DNA of 64,000 nt from Mesorhizobium sp. (GTDB lineage Bacteria > Pseudomonadota > Alphaproteobacteria > Rhizobiales > Rhizobiaceae), in NCBI GenBank assembly GCA_004020315.1, contig SAQG01000008.1:62001-126000 (forward strand). The letters are read 5' to 3'. The first letter of the stretch is position 1. Each line of letters starts with the position of its first letter. The notes below the pieces were generated by a model. That model had not been told where the DNA came from, did no database searches, and saw only the letters and a program-made list of their open reading frames with translations. A program made the position numbers and the translations under genes. This document shows positions 25,670 through 34,429 of this stretch, one piece after another.

Positions 25670-26665
25670 TCAGCCGCCGGTGACGCTCATGTGCCGCGAC
25701 ACCGATGGACGGTTGGTGCGGCGGTCAATGATGAAATCATGGCCCTTCGGCTTGCGGCCAATGGCTTCATCGATGGCGTCGGCGACCAGTTCGTTGCCTT
25801 CGGAGGCGCGCAACGGTGCGCGCAGGTCGGCGGCATCTTCCTGGCCGAGGCACATATAGAGCGTGCCGGTGCAGGTCAGCCGGACGCGGTTGCAGCTTTC
25901 GCAGAAATTATGCGTCATCGGCGTGATGAAGCCGAGCCTGCCACCAGTCTCGACGACGTGGACGTAGCGGGCCGGACCGCCGGTCTTGTAGGGGATGTCG
26001 GTCAGCGTGAACTGCCGCTCAAGTGCCGCGCGCAGCAGCGACAGCGGCAGATACTGGTCGGTACGATCGGCGTCGATCTCGCCCATCGGCATGGTTTCGA
26101 TGACAGTCAACTCCATGCCGCGGCCGTGCGCCCAGCGCAGCATCTCGGGCAGCTCGGCGTCATTGAAATCCTTCAGCGCCACCGCATTGAGCTTTACCTT
26201 CAGTCCCGCTGCCTGCGCAGCGTCGATGCCTTCCATGACCTTGTCCAGATTGCCCCAGCGGGTGATCTGGCGGAACTTGGCGGCATCGAGCGTATCCAGT
26301 GAGACGTTGATCCGCTTGACCCCGCAATCGGCGAGCTCAGCGGCAAAGCGCGAAAGCTGCGAGCCGTTGGTGGTCAGCGTCAGTTCTTCAAGAGCGCCGC
26401 TTTCGAGATGACGCGAAATCTGGCGCACCAGATGCATGATGTTTTTGCGCACCAGCGGCTCGCCGCCGGTAAGACGCAGTTTCCTGACGCCTTTTTCGAT
26501 GAAAACCGTGCATAGCCGATCGAGCTCTTCCAGCGACAGCAGATCCTTCTTGGGAAGGAACGCCATGTCCTCGGCCATGCAATAGGTGCAGCGGAAGTCG
26601 CAGCGGTCGGTGACCGACACGCGCAGATAGCTGATCGTGCGACCAAAAGGATCGATCATGTCCAT
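25670..26665 (-). CDS. moaA: GTP 3',8-cyclase MoaA
   Basis: A 331-residue radical SAM enzyme that carries out the first step of molybdenum cofactor synthesis. The SAM cluster Cys are in [16 protein letters not shown] (residues 22, 26, 29). The C-terminal cluster Cys are in [14 protein letters not shown]. The protein ends in the Gly-Gly needed for catalysis in this family. The start at 26665 gives the usual MDMIDPFGR opening; a longer frame reaching 27148 is an artefact that overlaps the DUF971 gene. A ModE-like palindrome lies 31 bases upstream. Confidence 0.96.
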   Translation of the reverse strand: MDMIDPFGRTISYLRVSVTDRCDFRCTYCMAEDMAFLPKKDLLSLEELDRLCTVFIEKGVRKLRLTGGEPLVRKNIMHLVRQISRHLESGALEELTLTTNGSQLSRFAAELADCGVKRINVSLDTLDAAKFRQITRWGNLDKVMEGIDAAQAAGLKVKLNAVALKDFNDAELPEMLRWAHGRGMELTVIETMPMGEIDADRTDQYLPLSLLRAALERQFTLTDIPYKTGGPARYVHVVETGGRLGFITPMTHNFCESCNRVRLTCTGTLYMCLGQEDAADLRAPLRASEGNELVADAIDEAIGRKPKGHDFIIDRRTNRPSVSRHMSVTGG

Positions 26666-26695
26666 GCTAGTGCGTTTCCCGTGGCTGCGAACGGC

Positions 26696-26723
26696 ATCGT
26701 TATATATGGCTATGTGATACGAT
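26696..26723. promoter_or_regulatory. ModE-like molybdate box upstream of moaA
   Basis: ATCGTTATATA is followed after four bases by TATGTGATACGAT, so ATCGT and ACGAT end a 28-base imperfect palindrome with a TA-rich centre. This is the layout of ModE/Mo-box operators known upstream of molybdate and moa genes. It lies 31 bases before the moaA start and 141 before the divergent DUF971 gene. The site is seen in the sequence; the regulator is inferred. Confidence 0.55.
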
Positions 26724-26863
26724 CCAACCTGCCATTCAAGATAAGAGGTTTCGATCCTTGGTAACATCGCGCCGCCGACAGATCGTGTCGGAAGCTTCGA
26801 AGTGGCTTTTCCCGCCGCGCAAAGCGGCGTAGGGAAAGGGCAGATGATGCGGAACTTATCACC

Positions 26864-27217
26864 ATGACGGCGCCGAAGGAACTCAGGGTCTCGAAGGACC
26901 GCAGGCTGCTTACCGTGACGTTCCCTGATCATCAGCCGTTCGAACTGCCAGCCGAGCTTCTGCGCGTTGCCTCGCCATCGGCCGAAGTGCAGGGCCATTC
27001 GCCCGAACAGCGCGTGACCGTTCCCGGCAAGCGCAACGTTGCGATCCTGAAGATCGAACCAGTCGGCAACTATGCCGTCCGCATCACCTTCGACGATTTC
27101 CACGATACCGGCATCTTCACCTGGAATTACCTGCATACGCTGGGTCATGAGAAAGACGCACGCTGGGCCGCCTATCTCGCCGAGCTGGAAGAAAAGGGAC
27201 TAAGCCGCGATCATTGA
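26864..27217 (+). CDS. DUF971 protein
   Basis: A 117-residue protein with the DUF971 fold, related to the N-terminal domain of gamma-butyrobetaine hydroxylase. It shows [18 protein letters not shown] near residue 28 and [20 protein letters not shown] in the C-terminal half. Similar stand-alone proteins occur near Fe-S and molybdenum cofactor genes in alphaproteobacteria. It is divergent from moaA across the ModE-like box. Function unknown. Confidence 0.9.
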   Translation: MTAPKELRVSKDRRLLTVTFPDHQPFELPAELLRVASPSAEVQGHSPEQRVTVPGKRNVAILKIEPVGNYAVRITFDDFHDTGIFTWNYLHTLGHEKDARWAAYLAELEEKGLSRDH

Positions 27218-27240
27218 ATGTTCCCAGCGGGACGCTCCGG

Positions 27241-27669
27241 TCAACGCAGGATCGCCAGTATCTCGCTGGTGTCGTGATAGAACGGCGTGCCTTCGATCAG
27301 CCGGTCATCCTTGAAGCGCAAGACTTCGGCAAAGAGCTGTTTGATGGTTGCGCCGTTGGCCCGCGATGTCAGCGAAAGCGTGCAGCTCATGAACACCATG
27401 TCATCGTTTTGGGCGGCCTGAAGGCCCTCTACGGTCACGTCGCTCCAGATCTCCCGCATCTTGCGAAAGAGGGCGCCAATGCCGTTGAGGCCGTTCCAGT
27501 CACCGGCATAGGGCAGGGACTGCGGCTCATGCACGACAACTTCGGCGTGAGATGCATTGGCAAGCATATAGAGGCTCTCCGACCCTGATTGCAGGAAGCG
27601 CATTTCAACCTCGAACATGTTCTCAAGAAGCTGCATGGCGGTTCGTCGCGGATCGAGTGGTCTATCCAT
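27241..27669 (-). CDS. SnoaL/NTF2-like protein
   Basis: A 142-residue protein with the cone-shaped NTF2 pattern: an N-terminal helix pair (TAMQLLENMFEVEMRFLQSG), a central HEPQSLPYAGDWNGLNGI loop and C-terminal strands. The start at 27669 gives the normal length; a longer frame upstream has no support. It converges with the DUF971 gene (23 bases apart). Members may be isomerases, hydrolases or ligand-binding proteins, and no active residue is decisive here. Confidence 0.72.
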   Translation of the reverse strand: MDRPLDPRRTAMQLLENMFEVEMRFLQSGSESLYMLANASHAEVVVHEPQSLPYAGDWNGLNGIGALFRKMREIWSDVTVEGLQAAQNDDMVFMSCTLSLTSRANGATIKQLFAEVLRFKDDRLIEGTPFYHDTSEILAILR

Positions 27670-27824
27670 TTTCGGTTCTCCGTGTTCAGTATCGTGCGGA
27701 TGACGAGGCTTGCGCTTAATATCGTTGGCTGGACACCGTTTCCTGACGACCGAAAGAGACGGGCCACGTGTCGTCAAAGCGTCACGGATTTGGAGTAGCG
27801 CCGGCAACGGTTCGGAGAAGAAAA

Positions 27825-28436
27825 ATGTCCGTCATCACCACGGTCGAACAGCTCGAAGCGCTCTATGGCCTGCCCGGCGAGACCTCGCTGGTCAAGGAAC
27901 TCGACTATGTGATCCCCGAGTACGCCGCCTTCATCGAGGCCTCGCCTTTTGCCGCGCTCGCGACCAGCGGGCCGGAAGGGCTGGATTGCTCGCCGCGCGG
28001 CGATCTCGCCGGCTTCGTCCGCATCCATGATCCGAAAACCCTGATGATGCCGGACCGGCGCGGCAACAACCGCGCCGATTCGCTTCGGAACATCCTTCGC
28101 GATCCGCGCGTTGGCCTGTTGTTCCTGGTACCCGGGTCCGGCACGACGCTGCGCGTCAACGGCCGCGCCCATATCACCACGGATGCCGCGCTCTGCGCCT
28201 CGTTCAGCGTCGACGGCAAGCCGGCGCGCTCGGTCACGGTCATCGATATCGATTCGGTCTATTTCCAGTGCGCTCGCGCCGTCCACCGGTCGGAACTCTG
28301 GAACCCCGCGAGGCATGTCGACCCGAAGTCGCTGCCGACCCCCGGGAAAATCCTGGAAATCACCAGCCGGAAAGGCATCGACGGCGAGGCCTACGACAAG
28401 GAATGGCCGGAGCGCGCGAAAAAGTCGATGTGGTGA
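27825..28436 (+). CDS. Pyridoxamine 5'-phosphate oxidase-family flavoprotein
   Basis: A 203-residue split-barrel flavin-binding protein. The strand FAALATSGPEGLDCSPRGD and the MMPDRRGNNRADSLRNILRD segment match the family that binds FMN phosphate through Arg and Asn. GLLFLVPGSGTTLRVNGRA follows. It belongs to the MSMEG_1061/PNPOx-like group rather than to true PdxH. It converges with the MarR gene, 21 bases apart. Confidence 0.82.
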   Translation: MSVITTVEQLEALYGLPGETSLVKELDYVIPEYAAFIEASPFAALATSGPEGLDCSPRGDLAGFVRIHDPKTLMMPDRRGNNRADSLRNILRDPRVGLLFLVPGSGTTLRVNGRAHITTDAALCASFSVDGKPARSVTVIDIDSVYFQCARAVHRSELWNPARHVDPKSLPTPGKILEITSRKGIDGEAYDKEWPERAKKSMW

Positions 28437-28457
28437 GCGGATCGCTCTGCGAGCCGG

Positions 28458-28910
28458 TCACGCTTCCTTCAGCACGTCGGCAATCTTGCGCATCTGCTCG
28501 CCGATCATGTCGCATTGCTCCGGCGTCGACTGGCTCATCGCTTTCTCGATCAGCGCCATATGGACCTTCAGCGCCTGCATCAGCAGTTCCGTGCCAGCTT
28601 CGGTCAAGGTTAACCGCAGCACCCGCTTGTCGTTCTGATCGCCTTCGCGGCGCAGCAGGCCGCGTGCCTCCAGTTGCGGCAAAAGCATGGTGATGTTGGA
28701 GCGGCCGACCAGCAGCCGGCGGGCGAGATCGTGCTGCGACATGCCGGGATGGCGGTAAAGGTTCATCAGCACGTCGAGCTGCGCCGGCTTCAGGTCCAGC
28801 GGCGCGAGCTTCACCGCCAGCGTGCGCTCCAGCACATGGCAGGCGCGCGCCACCGCGACCCAGTTGCGAAAACGCGGGTTGTCCCAGGGTAGCTCTTGTT
28901 TAATGTTCAT
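28458..28910 (-). CDS. MarR-family transcriptional regulator
   Basis: A 150-residue MarR protein. The winged helix-turn-helix reads LNLYRHPGMSQHDLARRLLV and SNITMLLPQLEARGLLRREG, followed by the wing DKRVLRLTLTEAG. Helices at both ends form the dimer. It is divergent from an alpha/beta hydrolase gene, and two matching 14-base palindromes lie between them, one covering its own start codon. Autorepression together with control of the hydrolase is therefore very likely. Confidence 0.92.
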   Translation of the reverse strand: MNIKQELPWDNPRFRNWVAVARACHVLERTLAVKLAPLDLKPAQLDVLMNLYRHPGMSQHDLARRLLVGRSNITMLLPQLEARGLLRREGDQNDKRVLRLTLTEAGTELLMQALKVHMALIEKAMSQSTPEQCDMIGEQMRKIADVLKEA

Positions 28911-28918
28911 GTTTGAAC
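28905..28918. promoter_or_regulatory. MarR operator 1
   Basis: GTTCATGTTTGAAC is a palindrome with five-base arms (GTTCA/TGAAC). It covers the marR start codon at 28908-28910. A second copy lies exactly 20 bases away, centre to centre. Confidence 0.7.
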
Positions 28919-28924
28919 TATTAT

Positions 28925-28938
28925 GTTCATGCTTGAAC
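28925..28938. promoter_or_regulatory. MarR operator 2
   Basis: GTTCATGCTTGAAC differs from operator 1 by one base. The 20-base centre spacing equals about two helical turns, so two MarR dimers could bind the same face of DNA. It ends 19 bases before the hydrolase start. Confidence 0.7.
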
Positions 28939-28957
28939 GAATGGATGGATCGCCACT

Positions 28958-29869
28958 ATGGCATCATTTGGATTGAAGGTCATCCGGGGCGTGTTTGCTG
29001 CCGCCGAGCACGTGGCTCCGCGCCTTACCGGGCGCGCGGCGTTCGAACTGTTCTGCCGCACGCCGAACGCCAAAATTCTCAGCGACGGCGAGCGACGCGC
29101 CGTCGACCGCGCCGCCGGCTTCATGGCCGAGGCGCGCCATCATCGGCTGAAGACCAAAAACGGCTGCGTCATGGTGCATGAATTCAGGTCGGAGCCGGGC
29201 AGGCGGGCCGCCGGCACGGTGCTCGTCATCCATGGCTGGCGTTCGCGCACCGAATATATGCGCACGCTGATCGAAGGCTATCGCGACGCCGGTTACAAGG
29301 TTGTCTCGCTCGACTTGCCGGGCCACGGCCAATCGCAGGGCCGCCGGCTCACATTGGTCAGCGCTGTCGAAGCCGCACGGCTCACCGGCGAATGGTTCGG
29401 CCCGTTCGTGGCGGTCGTCGGCCATTCCTTCGGCGGTGCCGTCGCCGCCAATGCGGTCGTCGGTTCGGTCAAGAACATTCCGCCGCTGGCGGCCGAGCGG
29501 CTGGTGCTGATCGCGGCGCCGAGTTCGCTGCCGGCGATCTTCAACGATTTCAGCCGCATGCTCAGTGTCGGCCCACGCTCGCAGGCCGCCATGGCCGACC
29601 GGGTCGAACGCATCGCCGGCCGGCCGTTGCACGAATTCGTCGGCGACCGCCAGCTTGCCCGCACGCCGGTGCCAACGCTGGTCATCCATGCTCCAGACGA
29701 CCGCGAAGTGTCCGCCGACCATGCAAGGCTCTATGCCGGCGCCGGCGACCATGTGCGGCTATACTGGGCCGACGGGCTCGGACACCGCCGCATCCTCGCC
29801 GATAGGGGCGTAGTCGAGCGTGCGGTCGGCTTCGTTGCCGAACACCGGGAGCCGGTATCGCTGCATTAA
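28958..29869 (+). CDS. Alpha/beta hydrolase
   Basis: A 303-residue alpha/beta hydrolase. The oxyanion region is LVIHGWRSRTEY, and the nucleophile elbow VVGHSFGGAVAAN puts Ser near residue 158. The acid Asp is in IHAPDDREVS and the catalytic His in DGLGHRRIL. About 70 residues precede the core, with a basic N-terminal helix. It is divergent from marR, and two MarR-type operators sit in its promoter region, so it is probably induced by the MarR ligand, perhaps its own substrate. The substrate is unknown. Confidence 0.88.
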   Translation: MASFGLKVIRGVFAAAEHVAPRLTGRAAFELFCRTPNAKILSDGERRAVDRAAGFMAEARHHRLKTKNGCVMVHEFRSEPGRRAAGTVLVIHGWRSRTEYMRTLIEGYRDAGYKVVSLDLPGHGQSQGRRLTLVSAVEAARLTGEWFGPFVAVVGHSFGGAVAANAVVGSVKNIPPLAAERLVLIAAPSSLPAIFNDFSRMLSVGPRSQAAMADRVERIAGRPLHEFVGDRQLARTPVPTLVIHAPDDREVSADHARLYAGAGDHVRLYWADGLGHRRILADRGVVERAVGFVAEHREPVSLH

Positions 29870-29885
29870 ACGCTGCCGGCGTTTG

Positions 29886-30497
29886 TCACGTGTCGGTGCC
29901 GGCCATCCCCTTCCACGCTGCCATCGCACCGGCGACAGTCGCCAGCAGGGCTGCGCGCGATGCGCCGTCGCGCGCCTGGATAGACATGCCGTGCTGGACG
30001 GTCGCATAAAAGGTCGCCGCCGTGCGGCAGTCGAAATCTGCCGGCAATTCACCTTCCGCCACCCCACGTTCCAGCCGTTTCAGCAAGGCTGCGTGGCTTT
30101 CGGCGCGGCGGCGGCGCAGGTCATCGCAGATGGCGCCGCGGCTTGAGTCCTGGTGCAGTGCGCCGAGCGCGATCAAGCAGCCTTGCGGACGATCGGTCTG
30201 CGAATAAGCCTTGGCCGTCTGGCGCAGGAAACGCTCGACCGCCTGGCGCGCCGTGGGCGCCTTTTCCAGTGCGGACCAGATATCGGTGCCTTCGACCTGC
30301 GTGTAGAGCTCGACCGCTTCGAGGAAGAGCGCTTCCTTGCAGCCGAATGCGGCGTAGAGGCTGGGCGAGTTGATGCCCATCGCCGCGGTCAGGTCGCTCA
30401 TCGATGCGCCCTCGTAGCCCTTGACCCAAAACACCTCCATTGCGCGCCGCAAGGCAGCGGTTCGATCGAAGGTACGGGGGCGGCCTCGGTCAGGCAT
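29886..30497 (-). CDS. TetR-family transcriptional regulator
   Basis: A 203-residue TetR regulator. The N-terminal DNA-binding domain reads RPRTFDRTAALRRAMEVFWV, then MSDLTAAMGINSPSLYAAFG. The C-terminal domain is helical and includes RPQGCLIALGALHQ, typical of the group with a TetR_C_33-like domain. It converges on the hydrolase gene and is divergent from an SDR gene. A long inverted repeat between them is the probable binding site. Confidence 0.92.
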   Translation of the reverse strand: MPDRGRPRTFDRTAALRRAMEVFWVKGYEGASMSDLTAAMGINSPSLYAAFGCKEALFLEAVELYTQVEGTDIWSALEKAPTARQAVERFLRQTAKAYSQTDRPQGCLIALGALHQDSSRGAICDDLRRRRAESHAALLKRLERGVAEGELPADFDCRTAATFYATVQHGMSIQARDGASRAALLATVAGAMAAWKGMAGTDT

Positions 30498-30513
30498 GGC
30501 ATTCTTTCTGTAT

Positions 30514-30576
30514 TGATTGATACATAAAACTGTTGACGCACCCGAGCAAGGCTGGCACACATTTATGTATCGATCA
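30514..30576. promoter_or_regulatory. Inverted repeat between tetR and SDR gene
   Basis: TGATTGATACATAAA (30514-30528) and TTTATGTATCGATCA (30562-30576) are reverse complements at 14 of 15 positions with 33 bases between them. TTGACG at 30533-30538, a likely -35 element, lies inside. The right arm ends seven bases before the Shine-Dalgarno sequence of the SDR gene. Two TetR sites controlling both divergent genes are inferred. Confidence 0.6.
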
Positions 30577-30594
30577 TTACAAAAGGAGAAGCAA

Positions 30595-31341
30595 ATGTCA
30601 TCCCCAGTCTTGAACGGCAAGGCCGCACTCGTCACTGGCGGCAGCCGCGGCATTGGCGCGGCGATTGCGCGAAGACTTGCGGCCGACGGCGCCAGCGTCG
30701 CGCTCACCTATGTGAATAGCGAGGAGCAGGCCCGCGCTGTCGTCGGGGAAATCGAGGCAGCCGGCGGTCGCGCCATTGCCATCAAAGCCGACAATCGCGA
30801 CGCCGTCGCGATCCAGGAGGCGGTCAGGGAAGCGGTGAGAGCCTTCGGGCGGCTCGACATCCTCGTCAACAGCGCCGGCATCTGGCGCGCCGCGCCGATC
30901 GATGAATTGCCGCTCGCCGACTTCGATGAAACCATGGAGGTCAATGTCAGAGCCCCATTCGTGGCTTCGAAGGCGGCAGCCGTGCATATGGGCGAGGGCG
31001 GCAGGATCATCTCGATCGGCAGCAATCTGGCGGAGCGTGTCACCGATACCAGCCTCAGCGCCTATTCGGCCAGCAAGGCGGCATTGGTCGGCTTGACCAA
31101 GGCATTGGCGCGCGACCTCGGTTCGCGCGGCATCACCGCCAACGTCGTTCATCCTGGCTCGACCGATACCGATATGAACCCGGCAAGTGGCCCGCACGCC
31201 GAACACCAGCGACAGAAGATGGCGACGCCTCGCTTCGGCAAGGCTGAAGAGATCGCCGGCATGGTCGCCTGGCTGGCAGGTCCCGAAGGGCGTTTCGTGA
31301 CAGGCGCCGCACTGACCATCGACGGCGGCGCCAACGCCTGA
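30595..31341 (+). CDS. SDR oxidoreductase (3-oxoacyl-ACP reductase-like)
   Basis: A 248-residue short-chain dehydrogenase. It has the cofactor loop VTGGSRGIGAAIA, NSAGIW, the catalytic Ser in ISIGSNLAERV and the active site YSASKAALVGLTKA. The C-terminal GAALTIDGGANA is the classical end of this SDR group. AAGGAG six bases upstream fixes the start at 30595. It is divergent from tetR, and this arrangement is common for stress-inducible carbonyl reductases. Substrate unknown. Confidence 0.92.
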   Translation: MSSPVLNGKAALVTGGSRGIGAAIARRLAADGASVALTYVNSEEQARAVVGEIEAAGGRAIAIKADNRDAVAIQEAVREAVRAFGRLDILVNSAGIWRAAPIDELPLADFDETMEVNVRAPFVASKAAAVHMGEGGRIISIGSNLAERVTDTSLSAYSASKAALVGLTKALARDLGSRGITANVVHPGSTDTDMNPASGPHAEHQRQKMATPRFGKAEEIAGMVAWLAGPEGRFVTGAALTIDGGANA

Positions 31342-31553
31342 CCTGTGCACCATTTCCTGGAACCCGAGCGGATCCAATTCGCTTCGGTTGTCACGGCGTT
31401 GTGAAACTGTTCTGCAACAGACCTTCCGAAATTTATGAAAGCTTAACGAAATCAGTATGAATCGGTGTAGTCGCGTCTTACATCCGTCATGCGGTGGGCG
31501 AGACCGTCAAGCGATGCGGAACGGGAACCGGTTGCAGCCGGAGCGGGTGATCC

Positions 31554-33476
31554 ATGAAATTCCTCGGAAACAGAGCAACCGTGATACCGCTTGCGGCGGT
31601 CGCGGCAATGCTGGCCTTCGGCGTGCCGCAGGCAAACGCGCAAGGGCTTTTCGAGAGGCTTTTCGGCGGTGGGATCAGGCACACGCCGCAAGGTGATTTC
31701 CCCCCGCCGCCGTACAGGAAATACAATCAGAAGCAAAAGGCGCCGGCCGTTTCTCGCAACGTCGGCAACAAGCGCAGTGGCGGCGGCGCCGTCCAAATCA
31801 GCAGCCCGTCCTATTACACCTACAAAAGCGATCCGCTCGTGCGCGTCGACTTCTCGACACTGACGGCAGCGCCCGAGCCGGCAATGCCACAGGACGCCGC
31901 CTTCCAGCCATCTTCCGCCACCGGCGCTGACTTCCGCGAAGCGATTGCCGGACTGGACGACTACGAACTCTACGCCGAGAAGGACATCGCCAAAGCGCTC
32001 GTCGCGTATTACTCGGCCAACCCGGATTTCATCTGGGTGAGGGGAGCCAGTGCCAACACCCGCGCGCAGGATGCGGTGCGGGTGCTTGGCGAGGCGACGA
32101 GCTATGGCCTCACGCCGGCCGACTATACGGTTGAAGTGCCTGCCGCCAGCGCATCGATCGGCAGCGACGATGCGCGGCTGAAGGAGCTCGTCCGCTTCGA
32201 GATGGCGCTGTCGGCGCGCGTCTTGCGCTATGTCCACGACGCGCAAAGCGGTCGCGTCGATCCCAATCGCATCACCGGCTACTATGATTTCCCCGTGAAG
32301 CCGCTCGACATGGAAGGCGTGCTGAAAACGCTGACGCGCACCCAGCAAGTGCGCACCTATCTCGAATCACGGCATCCGCAGAACGCCGAGTACCAGGCGC
32401 TGCGCGTCGAACTGGAATCACTTCAGGCCAGCGCCGAAGACGAGATCATCGTCGATCCCAAGCTGTTGCTGAAGCCGGGGCAGACCAGCCCCGAACTGCC
32501 GAAGCTTCTGGCGAAGATCGCGCGCAATCTCGACGACGAGATGGGCGGCGCTTACGGCGAGATATTGGCCAGGCTCGCCACTAGCGAGGTCTATGAGCCG
32601 GAACTGGTGCCGGTCATCAGAGCGGTGCAGAAAAAGGCTGGCATGAAGGGCGACAGCGTCATCGGTCCGCGAACCGTCGCGGCGCTGGTCGGGACGTCCA
32701 AGGCCGACAAGATTCAAAAGGTGCAGGTCGCGCTGGAAGAGTTGCGCTGGCTGCCCTCCGATCTCGGCAGTCCGCGTGTCTTCATCAACCAGCCGGCCTT
32801 TACGGCGAGCTACATCGAAAATGGCGAGGAGAAGCTGAAGACTCGCGTCGTCATCGGCAAGACCACCAACCAGACTTCCTTTTTCTATGATCAGGTCGAG
32901 CAGGTCGACTTCCATCCCTATTGGGGCGTGCCGCAGTCGATCCTCGTCAACGAGATGCTGCCCCGGCTGCGCAGGGATCCCGGCTATCTCGACCGTGCCG
33001 GCTACGAAGTGGTCAACGCGCGCGGCAAGCGCATTCCCTCCTCCTCGGTCAACTGGGGCGCCTATGGCGCGAAGATACCTTATGGCGTGCGCCAGCTGCC
33101 GAGCGAGGCCAATGCGCTGGGCGAACTGAAGATCCTGTTTCCCAACAAGCACGCCATCTACATGCACGATACGCCGCAAAAGTCGTTTTTCCAGCGTGAC
33201 ATGCGCGCGCTCAGCCATGGCTGCGTTCGTCTGCAGGATCCACGCGGCATGGCAGCGGCCGTGCTCGGCACCTCGGTCGACTACATTTCGGAGAAGCTGA
33301 AGCATGGACATTCGACCGAAAAGGTGGCGCGCACCATCCCGGTCTATGTCGCCTATTTCACCGCCTGGCCGGACATGTCCGGCAAAGTCGAATATTTCAG
33401 CGACGTCTACGACCGCGACACGCGGCTGCAGCAGGCACTCGACAGCACGGCAGCGGTGCGCTCGCCGGCGAGCTGA
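31554..33476 (+). CDS. L,D-transpeptidase family protein (YcbB/LdtD-like)
   Basis: A 640-residue exported protein with a signal peptide ending PQANAQGL. A Pro-rich linker (DFPPPPYRKY) follows, then a helical substrate-scaffold region and a peptidoglycan-binding-like segment (VQKKAGMKGDSVIGPRTVA). The C-terminal YkuD domain has the active site HDTPQKSFF with His, and SHGCVRL with catalytic Cys557. It would form 3-3 cross-links in peptidoglycan; in rhizobia this mode of cross-linking is abundant. It is monocistronic as far as can be seen. Confidence 0.93.
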   Translation: MKFLGNRATVIPLAAVAAMLAFGVPQANAQGLFERLFGGGIRHTPQGDFPPPPYRKYNQKQKAPAVSRNVGNKRSGGGAVQISSPSYYTYKSDPLVRVDFSTLTAAPEPAMPQDAAFQPSSATGADFREAIAGLDDYELYAEKDIAKALVAYYSANPDFIWVRGASANTRAQDAVRVLGEATSYGLTPADYTVEVPAASASIGSDDARLKELVRFEMALSARVLRYVHDAQSGRVDPNRITGYYDFPVKPLDMEGVLKTLTRTQQVRTYLESRHPQNAEYQALRVELESLQASAEDEIIVDPKLLLKPGQTSPELPKLLAKIARNLDDEMGGAYGEILARLATSEVYEPELVPVIRAVQKKAGMKGDSVIGPRTVAALVGTSKADKIQKVQVALEELRWLPSDLGSPRVFINQPAFTASYIENGEEKLKTRVVIGKTTNQTSFFYDQVEQVDFHPYWGVPQSILVNEMLPRLRRDPGYLDRAGYEVVNARGKRIPSSSVNWGAYGAKIPYGVRQLPSEANALGELKILFPNKHAIYMHDTPQKSFFQRDMRALSHGCVRLQDPRGMAAAVLGTSVDYISEKLKHGHSTEKVARTIPVYVAYFTAWPDMSGKVEYFSDVYDRDTRLQQALDSTAAVRSPAS

Positions 33477-33481
33477 GGACC

Positions 33482-33958
33482 CTAACGCAGGGGGAGCGGG
33501 CGCCGGAAGCCGGCTTCGCGCCCGGCGATCAACCAGTAGACCAGGCCGGCGACAAGGCCGGCGGCGGCGATGATGCCGATATCAGCCCAGCGCTCGGGGC
33601 TCAGGTCCGACGGCGCGCTCGGCCAGATCAACACGAAGCCGGCAGCCGCTACCGCGGCGCCGAAGACCATGTGCAGCCAAAAACTGCGCAGCGAAAACAA
33701 TTCGGCGATCAGCGCGAAGATCAGCGTCTGAAGGCCGGTCAGCACGATCGTCAGGAAATAGATGAACATGCCGAGCGGCGGCACGACCAGCGCCGCAATG
33801 GGGGAAACCCCCATGAAATCGAAATATGCCGGCGCATCAGGCAGCGAACTCAATGCACCATAGATCGTGGCCACGGCAATCAGCCCGACCAGCACCGCAA
33901 CGAAATAGCCGGCGAGCATCATCAGAACGCGTTTCGCCACATGCTTTGCCGTCGCCAT
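33482..33958 (-). CDS. Four-TM inner-membrane protein of unknown function
   Basis: A 158-residue protein with four hydrophobic segments: VLMMLAGYFVAVLVGLIAVA, ALVVPPLGMFIYFLTIVLTG, a third after SLRSFWLHMVFG, and IGIIAAAGLVAGLVYWLIAG. No catalytic motif was recognised. The start at 33958 (MATAKHVAKRV) places a basic segment before the first helix; in-frame ATGs at 34000 and 34033 would add a short non-conserved-looking leader. It converges with the L,D-transpeptidase gene, five bases apart. Confidence 0.7.
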   Translation of the reverse strand: MATAKHVAKRVLMMLAGYFVAVLVGLIAVATIYGALSSLPDAPAYFDFMGVSPIAALVVPPLGMFIYFLTIVLTGLQTLIFALIAELFSLRSFWLHMVFGAAVAAAGFVLIWPSAPSDLSPERWADIGIIAAAGLVAGLVYWLIAGREAGFRRPLPLR

Positions 33959-34171
33959 GCCCACCCCGTGCGGCTCAATGATCTCGCCGCAATCAGCCAT
34001 CAAAGCTGCATCGGCGCAAGGGGATGCCGACAAGCGTGTTGGTGAAGCTACGGTGCTGCCCGCTTCCGAAGGATCGTCGCCAGGCTGCGCTGTAACTGGT
34101 TGCCGGAATTGTTCCGGATCCTTTAAGAGAAAGCCGGCCGCACGTATCGCCTTGGGAAGAGTGCCCGCGCT

Positions 34172-34429
34172 CTATTTCGGTTCGCCTGTCACCGGATCGT
34201 AGGTGATTTCGACCTTCGCCTTGTCGGTCGTGTAATAAGTGACGGTGTAGGCGCCGCTGTCCCAGCCGACCTCGTCGACGTAGCGAAAGTCGTCGCGCTG
34301 CTCCACCTTGGCGATTATTTCCGAGAGTTTCCTGGCATTCTGCGGCGGCAACGGACTTCCGTCTGCGGCAAGGGCCGGTCCGCCGAGAAGGAGAACTGCG
34401 ACACCTGTCGCCAAAACGAGTCTGGACAT
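34172..34429 (-). CDS. Small exported PepSY-like protein
   Basis: An 85-residue protein with a signal peptide ending ALAADG. The mature part follows the PepSY pattern: a helix (LSEIIAKVEQRD), strands around VGWDSGAYTVTYYTTD and a closing VEITYDPVTGEPK. Stand-alone PepSY proteins of this size are common in rhizobia and are thought to sit in the periplasm as inhibitors or binders; the partner is unknown. Confidence 0.8.
   Translation of the reverse strand: MSRLVLATGVAVLLLGGPALAADGSPLPPQNARKLSEIIAKVEQRDDFRYVDEVGWDSGAYTVTYYTTDKAKVEITYDPVTGEPK

Noticed and set aside
25670..27148. Extended 492-codon moaA frame
   Set aside because: The extra 161 N-terminal codons overlap the DUF971 gene on the other strand and the ModE-like box; normal MoaA begins at 26665.
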